DNA of 64,000 bases from JAEWSN01 sp942493335 (lineage in GTDB: Bacteria > Bacillota > Clostridia > DSM-8532), in the NCBI GenBank assembly GCA_942493335.1, contig OW818693.1:124001-188000 (forward strand), read 5' to 3'. Position 1 is the first letter of the stretch; each line of letters opens with the position of its first letter. The translations under genes and the position numbers were made by a program. Below the pieces are notes generated by a model. That model ran no database searches. It saw only the letters and a list, made by a program, of their open reading frames with translations, and was not told where the DNA came from. Positions 24,770 through 34,557 of this stretch are shown piece after piece.

Positions 24770-25687
24770 ATGAGCACCCTGCCAGTACGGAGTTCCAACT
24801 CCATTCGCCAGGACAATACCGCCATCGTCATCAAGGCCATCAGCTATATCGTCATCACCCTGTTTTCCCTGATGTGCGCGATTCCTTTCGTGATGATGGT
24901 CACGAACTCGTTCGCATCGGATGCGTCCCTCCGCGCCAACGGCTTTACGCTGTGGCCGACTTCCTTCTCCACATTCGCCTACAAGATCGTCATCATCGAC
25001 AATCCGTCCGCCATCATCGGCTCCTATGCCGTAACCATCGGGATCACGGTCGTCGGAACCATCCTTGGTCTCTTCATCATCGGCATGACGGGATATGCGC
25101 TGCAGCGTCCCGACTTTCCGTACCGGAACGGGATTTCCTTCTTCATTTACTTCACGACGCTCTTCTCAGGCGGATTGATTCCCTATTACATCCTGATGAA
25201 GCGATATCTGGGCCTATCCGACAACTATCTGGCCATCCTGCTTCCCGCTTTGATGAGCCCCTGGCTGATCATCCTGATGAAAAGCTTTCTCAAGGGCATT
25301 CCGCATGCCATCACGGAGTCTGCGAAAATCGACGGCGCCGGTGACATGCGGATCTGGCTCAGCATCGTCCAACCCATGGCCACCCCGGCCATCGCCACCT
25401 GCGGATTGTTCCTGGCCCTCGGATACTGGAACGAATGGTACAATGCCATGCTGTTCATCGGTGGCCTGAAGCATCAGCCACTCCAGCTGTTCCTCTATGC
25501 GGTCATCAACAAGGCTGAATTCATCCGGAGTTCAGCGGCTGCTGCAAACATCCCGGTTCAGGACATGCCGGGAGACAGCCTGAAAATGGCCGTCGCCGTG
25601 GTGTCCACTGGCCCCATCATCCTTTTGTATCCTTTTGTACAAAGGTATTTCATCTCGGGCATCACGGTTGGAGCCGTCAAGGGATGA
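24770..25687 (+). CDS. Sugar ABC transporter permease (YtcP/LplC type)
   Basis: A 305-residue permease that forms the heterodimeric channel with the preceding gene product. The EAA loop is ESAKIDGAGDMRIWLSIVQPMATP, and GMTGYALQRPDFPYRNGISFFIYFTTLFSGGLIPYYIL is diagnostic of the branch. ATG 24770 follows GGAGGAGGGAAC at proper spacing, 17 bp after the first permease. A hairpin (CCCGC/GCGGG with an AAAA loop near 25811-25824) lies in the gap before the binding-protein gene. Confidence 0.95.
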   Translation: MSTLPVRSSNSIRQDNTAIVIKAISYIVITLFSLMCAIPFVMMVTNSFASDASLRANGFTLWPTSFSTFAYKIVIIDNPSAIIGSYAVTIGITVVGTILGLFIIGMTGYALQRPDFPYRNGISFFIYFTTLFSGGLIPYYILMKRYLGLSDNYLAILLPALMSPWLIILMKSFLKGIPHAITESAKIDGAGDMRIWLSIVQPMATPAIATCGLFLALGYWNEWYNAMLFIGGLKHQPLQLFLYAVINKAEFIRSSAAAANIPVQDMPGDSLKMAVAVVSTGPIILLYPFVQRYFISGITVGAVKG

Positions 25688-25851
25688 TTTCGGTACATGG
25701 CTGATAGAACATTTCCTGTGGGGTCGAGTTTCGATCCCCTGGTTCGGGTCACCCAAAAACGGCCCGGACAAATGATTCCGGACCGGAAGGTCCATCCACA
25801 CCGGGGTTTACCCGCAAAAGCGGGAAACGCAAATAAAGGAGGAGTCTGATC

Positions 25852-27456
25852 ATGAAAAACTCAAGGCGCATCCTTACCCTACTCTGCGCGGTTCTGATGC
25901 TTGTGTCTGTCTTTGCAGGCTGTGGCGGAACCACGCCGGCTGCTTCAGCCACACCCACCCCGTCCGCGTCGGCCTCCGAGAGTGCCGTCGCCAGTGCTTC
26001 CGAGTCCGCACCCGCCGCTGTGGCCGACACCAAGGAATTCGTCACCATCGACTTCCAGGTCATGGGCGACGCCCCCACCAACGGACAGATTGATGCTGTC
26101 ACCGCCAAGATGAACGATTATCTCAAGGAAAAGATCAATGCCAACATCAAGTTCCGCTGGACCGGCTGGACCGATTGGCAGACACAGTACAATCTTCTTG
26201 TGGCCACAGGCGAAGGACTTGACCTTGTCACGTCCGCTTCCGACTGGCTCGACATGTGGCCGAATGCCCAAAAGGGTGCGTGGATGAACCTCGACGACCT
26301 GCTCCCGAAATACGCACCGTTGACCTATGCCGAGATCCCGCAGTCCGATTGGGACATGTGCAAATACAACGGCAAGATCATCGCGTTCCCTGAAAATTCC
26401 TACACCCAGTACGTCAACCATGGCTTCTTCTATCGCGGCGACTGGGCCAAACTGGCCGGCCTCGACAAGGTTACGTCCTGGGAACAACTCGGCCAGTATT
26501 TAGCCTACATCAAGAAGAACATGCCCGACGTCATTCCGTGGGACAGCGCCAACCTCGGCGAAGCCGAAGGCTGGATCATCTCCCATACGAAGGCCAATGT
26601 CGTGGACGCGGTCCCCGGTCGCCTGTTGTACTTCAAGGACTATGACAGCGCTCCCTACACCGTGTACAGCCCGTTCTTCGACCAGACATTCGAAGATTAT
26701 GCCGTCATGATGAAGGAATGGGCGGATGCCGGCTACTGGAAGGCCGACGTTCTGAACAACAAGGATGACACACGTCAGTTCCTGAAGGATGGAAAGACCG
26801 GCGTAGACCAGCATCATGTACAGACCTATGTCGGTCTGCGCAATGACATGGACAAGGCGCAGCCCGGTTCCGACCTGCAGATGTTCGGTTTCTACGAACC
26901 CACCAAGAACCTTGTGAAAATGCCCATCACCCATGGCGCAACCTGCATCAGCGCCCGCAGCAAGAATCCCGAACGCGCCATGATGCTCTATGAGCTCATC
27001 CGCCAGGACAAGGATTTCTATGCACTGCTCAACTATGGTCTCAAGGATGTCAACTATTTCATCAACGAGCAGGGCCTCCGTTATACCCCTGCCGATTTCG
27101 ACCAGACCAAGTCCGGCTTCAGCTCCGACTTCTGGGGCGGCCGCGTGGACAAGTTCGAAATTCCGAACGCCAGCGACTGGACCGGCAAGGCCGACTACAT
27201 CAAGTATCTTGATGGATTTGCCAAGCCGTACATCTGGGGCAACTTCGTGTTCGACCAGACCAACGTCAGCACCGAGCTCGCCGCCATCGCCAACGTTTCC
27301 TCGTCCATGCTGAACGCGATTTCCCTCGGCATGGCCGGTGACCCCAAGGCCGCTGTCGCAGACTTCCGCAAACAGTTGACGGATGCAGGCATCGACAAGG
27401 TCATCGCGGAAACGCAGACCCAGGTGGATGCATGGAAAGCCGCCAACGGCAAATAA
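25852..27456 (+). CDS. Extracellular sugar-binding lipoprotein of the ABC importer
   Basis: A 534-residue solute-binding protein of the large LplA/YtcQ class. The signal peptide ends in the lipobox VFAGC with lipidated C24, followed by a Ser/Ala/Pro/Thr/Glu-rich linker (about 30-60) that raises the domain above the membrane. The size fits binding of oligosaccharides rather than monosaccharides. Aromatic-rich segments (FRWTGWTDWQTQYNLL, GGRVDKFEIPNASDWTG) are consistent with sugar stacking. ATG 25852 has AAAGGAGGAG upstream. A strong terminator follows its stop, which should make it the most abundant product of the operon. Confidence 0.95.
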   Translation: MKNSRRILTLLCAVLMLVSVFAGCGGTTPAASATPTPSASASESAVASASESAPAAVADTKEFVTIDFQVMGDAPTNGQIDAVTAKMNDYLKEKINANIKFRWTGWTDWQTQYNLLVATGEGLDLVTSASDWLDMWPNAQKGAWMNLDDLLPKYAPLTYAEIPQSDWDMCKYNGKIIAFPENSYTQYVNHGFFYRGDWAKLAGLDKVTSWEQLGQYLAYIKKNMPDVIPWDSANLGEAEGWIISHTKANVVDAVPGRLLYFKDYDSAPYTVYSPFFDQTFEDYAVMMKEWADAGYWKADVLNNKDDTRQFLKDGKTGVDQHHVQTYVGLRNDMDKAQPGSDLQMFGFYEPTKNLVKMPITHGATCISARSKNPERAMMLYELIRQDKDFYALLNYGLKDVNYFINEQGLRYTPADFDQTKSGFSSDFWGGRVDKFEIPNASDWTGKADYIKYLDGFAKPYIWGNFVFDQTNVSTELAAIANVSSSMLNAISLGMAGDPKAAVADFRKQLTDAGIDKVIAETQTQVDAWKAANGK

Positions 27457-27512
27457 TCCGACCGGCGGAAACAACCAATCGCATACCATGCATGTATTTT
27501 TGTCAGAAAGCA

Positions 27513-27545
27513 GGGGGTGGGGCGCAAACCCCACCCCCTTGTTTT
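27513..27545 (+). terminator. Intrinsic terminator after the binding-protein gene
   Basis: GGGGGTGGGG (27513-27522) and CCCCACCCCC (27529-27538), loop CGCAAA, followed by TTGTTTTC. The glycosidase genes after it would be reached by read-through or by their own promoter. Confidence 0.9.
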
Positions 27546-27649
27546 CTCAACAAACCCAAACAGGACAGCACACAATCCCGTTTCGGTGTCGATCCCCAAT
27601 GCCGGGGAGCGAGACCAAAGCCGGATTCGGCATACAGGAGGAAATCAAC

Positions 27650-30328
27650 ATGAATACCCAATCATCCATCGTTTTGGATAAAAACGGCATTTCGATCAAC
27701 GGCAAGCGGGAAATCCTCTTGTGCGCATCCCTGTTCTATTTTCGAATTCCGGCGGAATTATGGCGGGACCGGGTCCGCAAGTTGCGGTTGTCCGGATACA
27801 ACTGCGCGGATGTCTACTTCCCCTGGAACTACCATGCCAATGCGCCGGGAGACTGGAATTTCGAAGCGGATCGCGATGTGGAGGCTTTTCTGTCCATTCT
27901 GGCAGAGGAAGGGATTTACGTTGTGGCCCGGCCCGGTCCCTACATCTGCTCGGAGTGGGACGGTGGTTCCATTCCCGGCTGGCTTCTTGCGGACGGAACC
28001 GAAATCCGATCCGACCATCCGCGCTGGATGGCGGAGGTGCGGGAATGGTATGCACGGATTGTCCCGATGCTTGCCAAACACCAGATCCACCGGGGTGGAA
28101 GCATCATTCTGCTGCAGGTGGAGAACGAACTCGACTTTTTCGATTGTCCGGATCCCAACGCCTATATGGGGAAACTGGCCGCCTTGTGCCGTGAGTTCGG
28201 CATCGAGGTGCCTGTCTTCGGCTGTGCGGGTCAGGGGTGTGCGGAACGTGCCACCGGTTGGGCGGAGGATATCGTTCCAACCTTCAATTTCTATCCGTCC
28301 GCCTTCGATTCGTCCTTTGATCCAGTCTGTCTGACCGTTCATCGGGAACTGCAGGAAAGAAATCTGCCCTTTCTGATTACGGAGACTGGAAGAGAGCATT
28401 TTCTGCTTCGCCGCGAAATGGCGAACGGCGCACGCCTGCTGGGCGCCTACAATCAGGTGGGGGGGACGAATTTCGGATTCACGACATCCATCAACAACTG
28501 GGGCAAGGGTGAAAGTCCATTGTCCTTTCTGGCGACGGATTATGATTTCGCATCCATGATTGATCCGATGGGCAGGTTCCGCGCCGAAGCGCTGGAAGGA
28601 AGGCTGTTGGGCGGTCTGCTGGAGGCGGTCGGGGAACCTTTGGCCATGTCGTTGATCCGGGATGACCATGAGGCTGTGATCAAATGGGCGGAACCGGATG
28701 AAAAAAACCGGGGAAATGGCAATCTGCTCGACATGGGTGCCGTAGGAACACTGCTGAGCGTGCCGAATTTCACGGACCGGGAGCAACGGGTGACTGTCAC
28801 TGCACCGGAAGGCTGCTTCCACGCCGTCATCGGGCCTTATCGGGCGCCGTTTTTCCCGCTTTCCCTTTCCCTCGCCCAAACAGGATGTGACGGCATGCTT
28901 CTTTATGCATCGGCCGAAGTCCTGAAACTGGCGCAAGGGGAATTGTTCCTCTATGCGGATGGCGCGCCGGAAGCGGTTTTCAAGGCAGGAAACGGGGAAC
29001 AGGTCCGGATTGAAGGGTTCGGCGGGCACAGGCTTGTTCTGGATGGGAAGGCGTTGCAAGTAACGATGCTTCGGCGGGAAGAGGCACAGCGGATGGATAT
29101 CGGCCGTGGACCGCTGGAAGGGCCGGTTCCGGCTGTTTTGGGGTCGAAGGGTCTCAGTGCGGCTTCCGTAAGAAAAGCGGAGCCCGAGTCGGAATGGATG
29201 GTTCCGCATTCGGGCAGGGACGGCATCGGGATGGAGGCTTGCGGAATTTTCAGGGGAACCCTTTCCTATCAGATTTCAGCAGCGCCTGAAACCGGCATCC
29301 TGATGAAAAATGCAGCCGACATCATTCAGGGATGGCGGAATGGGGAATTCCTTGGTTCACGCGTATCCGGCGGCCAATGGCAGCACTATGCCGCAGGGGA
29401 GAGCCTGGACGGTGGACCCCTGTCATGGCGGTTCCGGGTCGAGTCCTGGGGGCATTCGAACTTCGACGATGCGCGTCTTCCCTCCATGCGGATTGCCGCG
29501 CCCAAGGGAATTGCAGGCATCTACCAGGTTGATGGTACCGACGGAGACGCGCTGATGTGGCGTTTCCGGATGGAAGAAACCTGGCTGCCTGATTCACTAA
29601 AAGTATGTCAGGAACCCATGGCGGCCATCCTGCCGCCGAATGCATGGAATTCCACGAGGATGCCGCTGATTTCTTCCTACAGCACCCAATGGACGCTTCG
29701 TACCGGCTCGGACGCCTGTGCGCTGGAAATGGACGGAGCCGTGGCGGAGACCGCCGTCTATGTGGATGGCATGTTGGCCGGCGTCATGAATGCCTTTGAT
29801 CCCTGGCTGGAGCTCACCGGCTGGCTTGAACCGGGGAAACCCGGCCTGATCTCCCTGCTTTGCCGGAAGCGGCACTGGGCGGAGCCGGCCGGATCGCCAA
29901 AACTGCATCATTTGACAAAATTGAACCCCGTCATGACCGGATGTTCGGAACAGCGTCTCGCCCTTCATGACTTTGGCGGTTCTGTCTCGAATGATGTTAT
30001 GGGAAAACGGAAATCCATCCCGCTGGAAGGCTTTTCCCTGGTGCCGGGGGAGACGCGTGTCTTTCATTTCGACTTGGACGGAATGACGCAACTCTGTGCG
30101 AATCTGCGGATTCGGGGGCTGGACATGAAGGCAACGGGTCTATTCAACGGCCACCTGCTGGGGCGTGTCTTCTCCCCGGGCGGTTGCCGTCCGGAGATGG
30201 TCGGAGGGGATGCGGAACTGTTGTACCTTCCGGGACCCTGGTTTGTTGAGAAGGGGAACAGACTGGTCCTGATTGTCGAAGCGCTCGGGCCGGACGCCAT
30301 CCTTGAGTCCGTTTCCCTCGAAAGCTGA
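27650..30328 (+). CDS. Glycoside hydrolase family 35 beta-galactosidase
   Basis: An 892-residue cytoplasmic enzyme (no signal peptide). The N-terminal catalytic barrel shows GH35 motifs: SLFYFRIPAELWRDRVRKLRLSGYN, RPGPYICSEWDGGSIPGWL, the acid/base E160 in QVENELDFF, and the nucleophile E245 in LITETGREHF. Beta-rich domains fill the C-terminal half. It should remove galactose from oligosaccharide ends. ATG 27650 is set by AGGAGGAAAT at proper spacing, whereas upstream in-frame codons cross the terminator. It is larger than simple Bacillus GH35 enzymes. Confidence 0.9.
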   Translation: MNTQSSIVLDKNGISINGKREILLCASLFYFRIPAELWRDRVRKLRLSGYNCADVYFPWNYHANAPGDWNFEADRDVEAFLSILAEEGIYVVARPGPYICSEWDGGSIPGWLLADGTEIRSDHPRWMAEVREWYARIVPMLAKHQIHRGGSIILLQVENELDFFDCPDPNAYMGKLAALCREFGIEVPVFGCAGQGCAERATGWAEDIVPTFNFYPSAFDSSFDPVCLTVHRELQERNLPFLITETGREHFLLRREMANGARLLGAYNQVGGTNFGFTTSINNWGKGESPLSFLATDYDFASMIDPMGRFRAEALEGRLLGGLLEAVGEPLAMSLIRDDHEAVIKWAEPDEKNRGNGNLLDMGAVGTLLSVPNFTDREQRVTVTAPEGCFHAVIGPYRAPFFPLSLSLAQTGCDGMLLYASAEVLKLAQGELFLYADGAPEAVFKAGNGEQVRIEGFGGHRLVLDGKALQVTMLRREEAQRMDIGRGPLEGPVPAVLGSKGLSAASVRKAEPESEWMVPHSGRDGIGMEACGIFRGTLSYQISAAPETGILMKNAADIIQGWRNGEFLGSRVSGGQWQHYAAGESLDGGPLSWRFRVESWGHSNFDDARLPSMRIAAPKGIAGIYQVDGTDGDALMWRFRMEETWLPDSLKVCQEPMAAILPPNAWNSTRMPLISSYSTQWTLRTGSDACALEMDGAVAETAVYVDGMLAGVMNAFDPWLELTGWLEPGKPGLISLLCRKRHWAEPAGSPKLHHLTKLNPVMTGCSEQRLALHDFGGSVSNDVMGKRKSIPLEGFSLVPGETRVFHFDLDGMTQLCANLRIRGLDMKATGLFNGHLLGRVFSPGGCRPEMVGGDAELLYLPGPWFVEKGNRLVLIVEALGPDAILESVSLES

Positions 30329-30385
30329 GGAAACGACTCCGATCATGCGGATTTGGCACCGGCCCCACGGAGACCGCATCGGCCG

Positions 30386-30421
30386 AACAAAGGCTGAACC
30401 GTTCAAACAAAGGCTGAACCG
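30386..30421 (+). repeat. 16-bp direct repeat in the GH35-GH30 gap
   Basis: AACAAAGGCTGAACCG occurs at 30386-30401 and 30406-30421. It is the only notable feature in the 149-bp gap. Confidence 0.8.
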
Positions 30422-30477
30422 GCCGGACGGAACCTGTTTCCGGTCGTGCGCAGGCAATCGGGCAGGAAGGCAAACTG

Positions 30478-32112
30478 ATGGGAAGGCAAATGGTTGGAAA
30501 TCCGGGACATCTGGAGAAATCAGCAGGAAGGTCGGGCATTCCCTATGCGGTGTGCCTGACCTTCCTTTTGCTGTTTTTCTCTTTCATGGCAGGCTGTGGA
30601 AAAGAAAATGGAATGGATAAGTTGAACGGAGTGGAACCAATGAATGGATCGGATACGATGAATGGAGCGGAACCAATGAACGGATCGGATACAACAAATG
30701 GGGTGGATGCGATGAACGGAGCTGATGCGGTGAACGGAGCTGATACGAAGGCAACGGATGTTTCACTCGAGATGGCCGCTATCCGGCTGAATCCAGCAGA
30801 ACGCCATCAGGAGATGGAAGGGTTCGGAACCTCCGGTTGCTGGTGGTCCCAGGATGTCGGAACCTGGGATGTTTCCGTGCGGGATCAGGTTTCCGACTGG
30901 CTTTTCGATAAAGAGAAGGGAATCGGCCTCACGCAATACAGATTCAATGCTGGCGGAGGAGGCCTGAACGAGGCCAGGGATCCCTGGCGCAGGGTTGAAA
31001 CATTTGAAACCGCTCCCGGTGTCTATGATTGGTCGAAGGATGCGGGTTCCGTGGACATGATGCGGCGCGCCGTGGCCAGGGGGGTGAAGGATGTCCTGAT
31101 ATTCGCCAACAGCCCGCCCGGCCGCATGCTGAAGAACGGAAGAACAACGGGGGACGACAAGGGAGATCCGAATCTGCTGCCAGGGATGGAAGATGAATTT
31201 GCACGATATCTGGTCGACATTGCGGATCATTTCAAGTCGGAGGGAATTCCCGTCGGGTACATCAGTCCGGTCAACGAGCCGCAATGGAACTGGAAGCTTG
31301 AGAACGGCCAGGAAGGCTGCCATTATGAACCAGAGGGCGTCGTGGAGGTCGGTCGTGCCCTTATGAAGGAGTTGAAGGCGAGAAACAGCGACATTCGCGC
31401 GTCTCTCATCGATTCGGGGAAAATGTGGGATGCCCGATATACCGTGGACTTGTACGGAAAACTGGCCAAGGATCCCGACTTTGCAGGTCAACTGCCGCAT
31501 TTCTCCGTTCACGCGTATTGGACCAACGAGGAGGACAAGCGGATGCTGGCAGCGGCGATCCGCCAATCCGGCGTGAAGCTCCCGTTATGGCAATCGGAGT
31601 GGTGTCAGATGGAAGGCGGAACGGACTTCGGCATGGGACCTGCGCTGGTGCTTGCCCGCTGCGTGCAGGAGGATCTGACGATCCTCGACTGTACGGCCTG
31701 GCAGACCTGGATTGCCGTGACCTGTTACGATTACAAGGATGGCCTTGTCCACGTCGACAAGGCATCACGGTCTGCGACTGACATGAAGCGCCTGTGGGCA
31801 CTTGGCAACTGGAGCCGGTTTGTCCGGCCGGGTTATGTCCGGATCGCTGCGGAATCCCCTGACAAAAACCTGCTTGTGTCAGCCTGGCTTTCACAGGAAA
31901 GCGATGAGGTGGTCCTTGTGGCCGTGAATGAAGGGACCGAGGCGATCACGGCGGAGGTTGCAGGAATGAGGGAATGCGCGGGACTTTCAGCGGATCCTGT
32001 CATGACTGCATGGGAAACTTCTGAAACCTTCAACCTCACAAAGGTGAGTGAAGGGCCGGCAGGTGCATATGGATTCCCGGCGCGCAGTGTGACGACGCTT
32101 GTCCTCCGATAA
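30478..32112 (+). CDS. GH30 family lipoprotein, probable endo-beta-1,6-galactanase
   Basis: A 544-residue surface enzyme. A long N-terminal region leads to the lipobox FMAGC with lipidated C40, then a linker (about 45-95) built from imperfect repeats such as MNGSDT, MNGAEP and VNGADT. The barrel begins EMEGFGTSGCWWSQ, as in GH30 galactanases. The acid/base is E267 (VNEPQWNW) and the nucleophile E374 (LWQSEWCQM). A beta-sandwich closes the protein. It would cut beta-1,6-linked galactan, or a related side chain of arabinogalactan, outside the cell for the adjacent importer. ATG 30478 follows GGCAGGAAGG. Confidence 0.82.
   Translation: MGRQMVGNPGHLEKSAGRSGIPYAVCLTFLLLFFSFMAGCGKENGMDKLNGVEPMNGSDTMNGAEPMNGSDTTNGVDAMNGADAVNGADTKATDVSLEMAAIRLNPAERHQEMEGFGTSGCWWSQDVGTWDVSVRDQVSDWLFDKEKGIGLTQYRFNAGGGGLNEARDPWRRVETFETAPGVYDWSKDAGSVDMMRRAVARGVKDVLIFANSPPGRMLKNGRTTGDDKGDPNLLPGMEDEFARYLVDIADHFKSEGIPVGYISPVNEPQWNWKLENGQEGCHYEPEGVVEVGRALMKELKARNSDIRASLIDSGKMWDARYTVDLYGKLAKDPDFAGQLPHFSVHAYWTNEEDKRMLAAAIRQSGVKLPLWQSEWCQMEGGTDFGMGPALVLARCVQEDLTILDCTAWQTWIAVTCYDYKDGLVHVDKASRSATDMKRLWALGNWSRFVRPGYVRIAAESPDKNLLVSAWLSQESDEVVLVAVNEGTEAITAEVAGMRECAGLSADPVMTAWETSETFNLTKVSEGPAGAYGFPARSVTTLVLR
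30619..30752 (+). repeat. Degenerate 18-bp repeats encoding the GH30 linker
   Basis: Units related to ATGAACGGAGCGGATACG recur about seven times in frame, encoding the Asn-Gly-rich linker after the lipobox. Such arrays change length easily by slippage. Confidence 0.75.
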
Positions 32113-32156
32113 GTGAAGCATCTTCATATCGTGATAGACAGATGCATATTTTCGGA

Positions 32157-32185
32157 TTGTGTGCATCTATTCCTTGCACTATCAT
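32157..32185 (+). promoter_or_regulatory. Candidate promoter of the GH42 gene
   Basis: TTGTGT at 32157-32162 and TATCAT at 32180-32185, 17-bp spacer. An inverted repeat AGATGCA...TGCATCT (from about 32140 to 32168) overlaps the -35. No TGAAATCGATTTCA site is present in this 149-bp gap. Confidence 0.4.
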
Positions 32186-32261
32186 AAACGGAGAAGAGCC
32201 ATTCCGCCCATCATTCTGTTAGGGGCAAGTGAGGACAATATCATCCACGGAGGTTGCAGAC

Positions 32262-34337
32262 ATGAGCAGCAAACCGCAGCGGTACGCCGCAATCAATCCT
32301 TCCTACCCGAAACTCCTCCACGGCGGCGACTACAATCCGGATCAGTGGTTCCGGACCCCGGAGATCTGGGACGAGGACATGCGCCTGATGAACCTATCCC
32401 ACTGCAATGCCATGTCTGTGGGCATTTTTTCCTGGGCGTCGCTTGAGCCGGAAGAAGGCCGTTTTGAATTCGGCTGGCTGGACACCATCATGGACAAGCT
32501 CGCGGCGGAAGGCGCCCGTGCCGTCCTGGCCACGCCAAGCGGCGCACGTCCGGCGTGGATGTCGGAAAAATATCCGGAAGTGTTGCGTGTCTCGGAGAAC
32601 CGGCATCGCAATCTTCATGGTACGCGGCACAATCATTGCTACACCTCTCCGGTGTATCGGGAAAAATCCCAGAAGATAAACCGCTTGCTGGCGGAACGGT
32701 ACAAGGATCATCCCGCCCTGCTGGTCTGGCACATGTCCAACGAATATGGCGGGGAATGCCACTGTGACCTCTGTCAGGATGCTTTCCGAAACTGGCTTCG
32801 CGAACGGTACAACAACGATATCGATGCATTGAATCTGGCCTGGTGGACCGGATTCTGGTCCCATACCTTCAACAGTTTCGATCAGATCGAATCGCCCGCG
32901 CCGCATGGCGAGAATTGCGTGCACGGTCACAACCTGGACTGGAAGCGCTTTGTCACCTTCCAGACGACGGATTTCATGAAACACGAAATGGCCCCTTTGC
33001 GGGAAATCACCCCCAATATCCCGATCACCACGAACATGATGGGGACCTATCCCGGCCTGGATTACTGGAAAATGGCGCCGGAACTTGATGTGATCTCATG
33101 GGACAACTATCCCTCCTGGCATTCGGATTCCCTCAAGACCTGGCAGCTAGCCGCGAATATCGCCTTCGTCCATGACATCAACCGCAGCTTGAAGGGTGGA
33201 AAGCCGTTCATGCTGATGGAAAGCACGCCCAGTCATGTCAACTGGCAGCCTGTGAACAAGCTCAAGCGACCCGGCATGCATAAGTTGTCCTCCCTTCAGG
33301 CCGTTGCGCACGGTTCCGATACGGTCCAGTACTTCCAGTGGCGGAAAAGCAGGGGTGCTTCGGAGAAATTCCACGGCGCGGTGGTGGATCATGTCGGAAA
33401 CGAACACACCCGCGTATTCCGTGATGTCACCGGGGTTGGGCTGGATCTGGAGAAACTGGCCGAGGTGGCTGGAACCACTGTTCGGCCGGATGTCGCATTG
33501 ATCTACGACTGGGAGAACCGTTGGGCGATCGACGATGCGCAAGCGCTTCGGAACGGGCCCGGACAAAAAAAGTACGAAGAGGTCTGCAAACAGCACTACA
33601 GAGCCTTCTGGAAACAGGGCGTCCCGGTGGATGTGATCGATTCCGAGTGCGATTTCACCGGTTACAAACTTGTTGTCGCTCCCATGCTGTACATGCTCAA
33701 GCCGGGTGTGGCGGAAAGACTGGCCTCCTTCGCGGAAGCTGGCGGAACCCTGGTCACAAGCTTCTTTACGGGGTATGTGGATCAGAGCGACCTGTGCTTC
33801 CTCGGTGGTTTTCCAGGCCCGCTGCGTAAAGTGACCGGCATTTGGGCCGAGGACATTGACGCCCTCTACGACGGGGACACCAATGGCGTACAGTTCGGGA
33901 GCGACAACGATTTAGGTCTGAAAGGCACCTGGAAGGCGCATACTTTTTGTGAGTTGATCCATGCCGAGACCGCACGGGTCGTGGCAACCTATGCCTCCGA
34001 CTTTTACGAAGGGCAGCCTGCACTGACCGTCAACGATTACGGCAAGGGGCAGGCCTGGCATGTCGCTTCCATGACGGAATGCGGCTTCCTGAACGCCTTT
34101 TACGGCAAGCTTGCGGAACGGCTCGCGCTTCTGAGATCTCTGGAGACGGAGCTTCCGGAAGGCGTTTCCGCACAACTCAGAACGGATGGCACCCATCGGT
34201 ATGTCTTCGTCATGAATTTCTCGGAAGAGGGAAAATCAGTCTGGCTGCCTGATCCGGCCTTGGAAATGCTCTCCGGGACGAAGGCGGACGGAATGATGGG
34301 GCTGGCACCCTATGAAGTGAAGGTCCTGAAGATTTGA
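32262..34337 (+). CDS. Glycoside hydrolase family 42 beta-galactosidase
   Basis: A 691-residue cytoplasmic enzyme. GH42 marks are HGGDYNPDQWFRTPEIWDEDMRLM near the N-terminus, the acid/base E161 in HMSNEYGG, the nucleophile E320 in LMESTPSHVNWQPVNKLKRPG, and a zinc-type cysteine group (ECHCDLCQ) just after the acid/base. A glutamine-amidotransferase-like trimerisation domain and a small beta domain follow. It releases galactose from short galactooligosaccharides and completes the pathway started by GH30 and GH35. ATG 32262 has GGAGG ten bases upstream. A terminator follows the stop. Confidence 0.96.
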   Translation: MSSKPQRYAAINPSYPKLLHGGDYNPDQWFRTPEIWDEDMRLMNLSHCNAMSVGIFSWASLEPEEGRFEFGWLDTIMDKLAAEGARAVLATPSGARPAWMSEKYPEVLRVSENRHRNLHGTRHNHCYTSPVYREKSQKINRLLAERYKDHPALLVWHMSNEYGGECHCDLCQDAFRNWLRERYNNDIDALNLAWWTGFWSHTFNSFDQIESPAPHGENCVHGHNLDWKRFVTFQTTDFMKHEMAPLREITPNIPITTNMMGTYPGLDYWKMAPELDVISWDNYPSWHSDSLKTWQLAANIAFVHDINRSLKGGKPFMLMESTPSHVNWQPVNKLKRPGMHKLSSLQAVAHGSDTVQYFQWRKSRGASEKFHGAVVDHVGNEHTRVFRDVTGVGLDLEKLAEVAGTTVRPDVALIYDWENRWAIDDAQALRNGPGQKKYEEVCKQHYRAFWKQGVPVDVIDSECDFTGYKLVVAPMLYMLKPGVAERLASFAEAGGTLVTSFFTGYVDQSDLCFLGGFPGPLRKVTGIWAEDIDALYDGDTNGVQFGSDNDLGLKGTWKAHTFCELIHAETARVVATYASDFYEGQPALTVNDYGKGQAWHVASMTECGFLNAFYGKLAERLALLRSLETELPEGVSAQLRTDGTHRYVFVMNFSEEGKSVWLPDPALEMLSGTKADGMMGLAPYEVKVLKI

Positions 34338-34390
34338 AGCGAAGGATTTCATATTGCATCAGCTCATTTGACAAGTAATCCTCCTGTGTG

Positions 34391-34427
34391 AAAGAGCGGG
34401 TCCCAAGATACGGGGTCCGCTCTTTTC
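34391..34427 (+). terminator. Intrinsic terminator after GH42
   Basis: AAAGAGCGG (34391-34399) and CCGCTCTTT (34417-34425) with an inner CC/GG pairing, followed by a T-run. It closes the galactan locus. Confidence 0.8.
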
Positions 34428-34557
34428 CTGTCTTGCATCCCGCGACGTTCTCCCGTAAGATGGAAGAAAGGCGCTTCTGGCGCTGTCACGGCTCCGTCCA
34501 TTTCCCATCACAACGGACCTGCACCCGGAAAGGGCAGGCGGAAAGGCGGAAATACGC

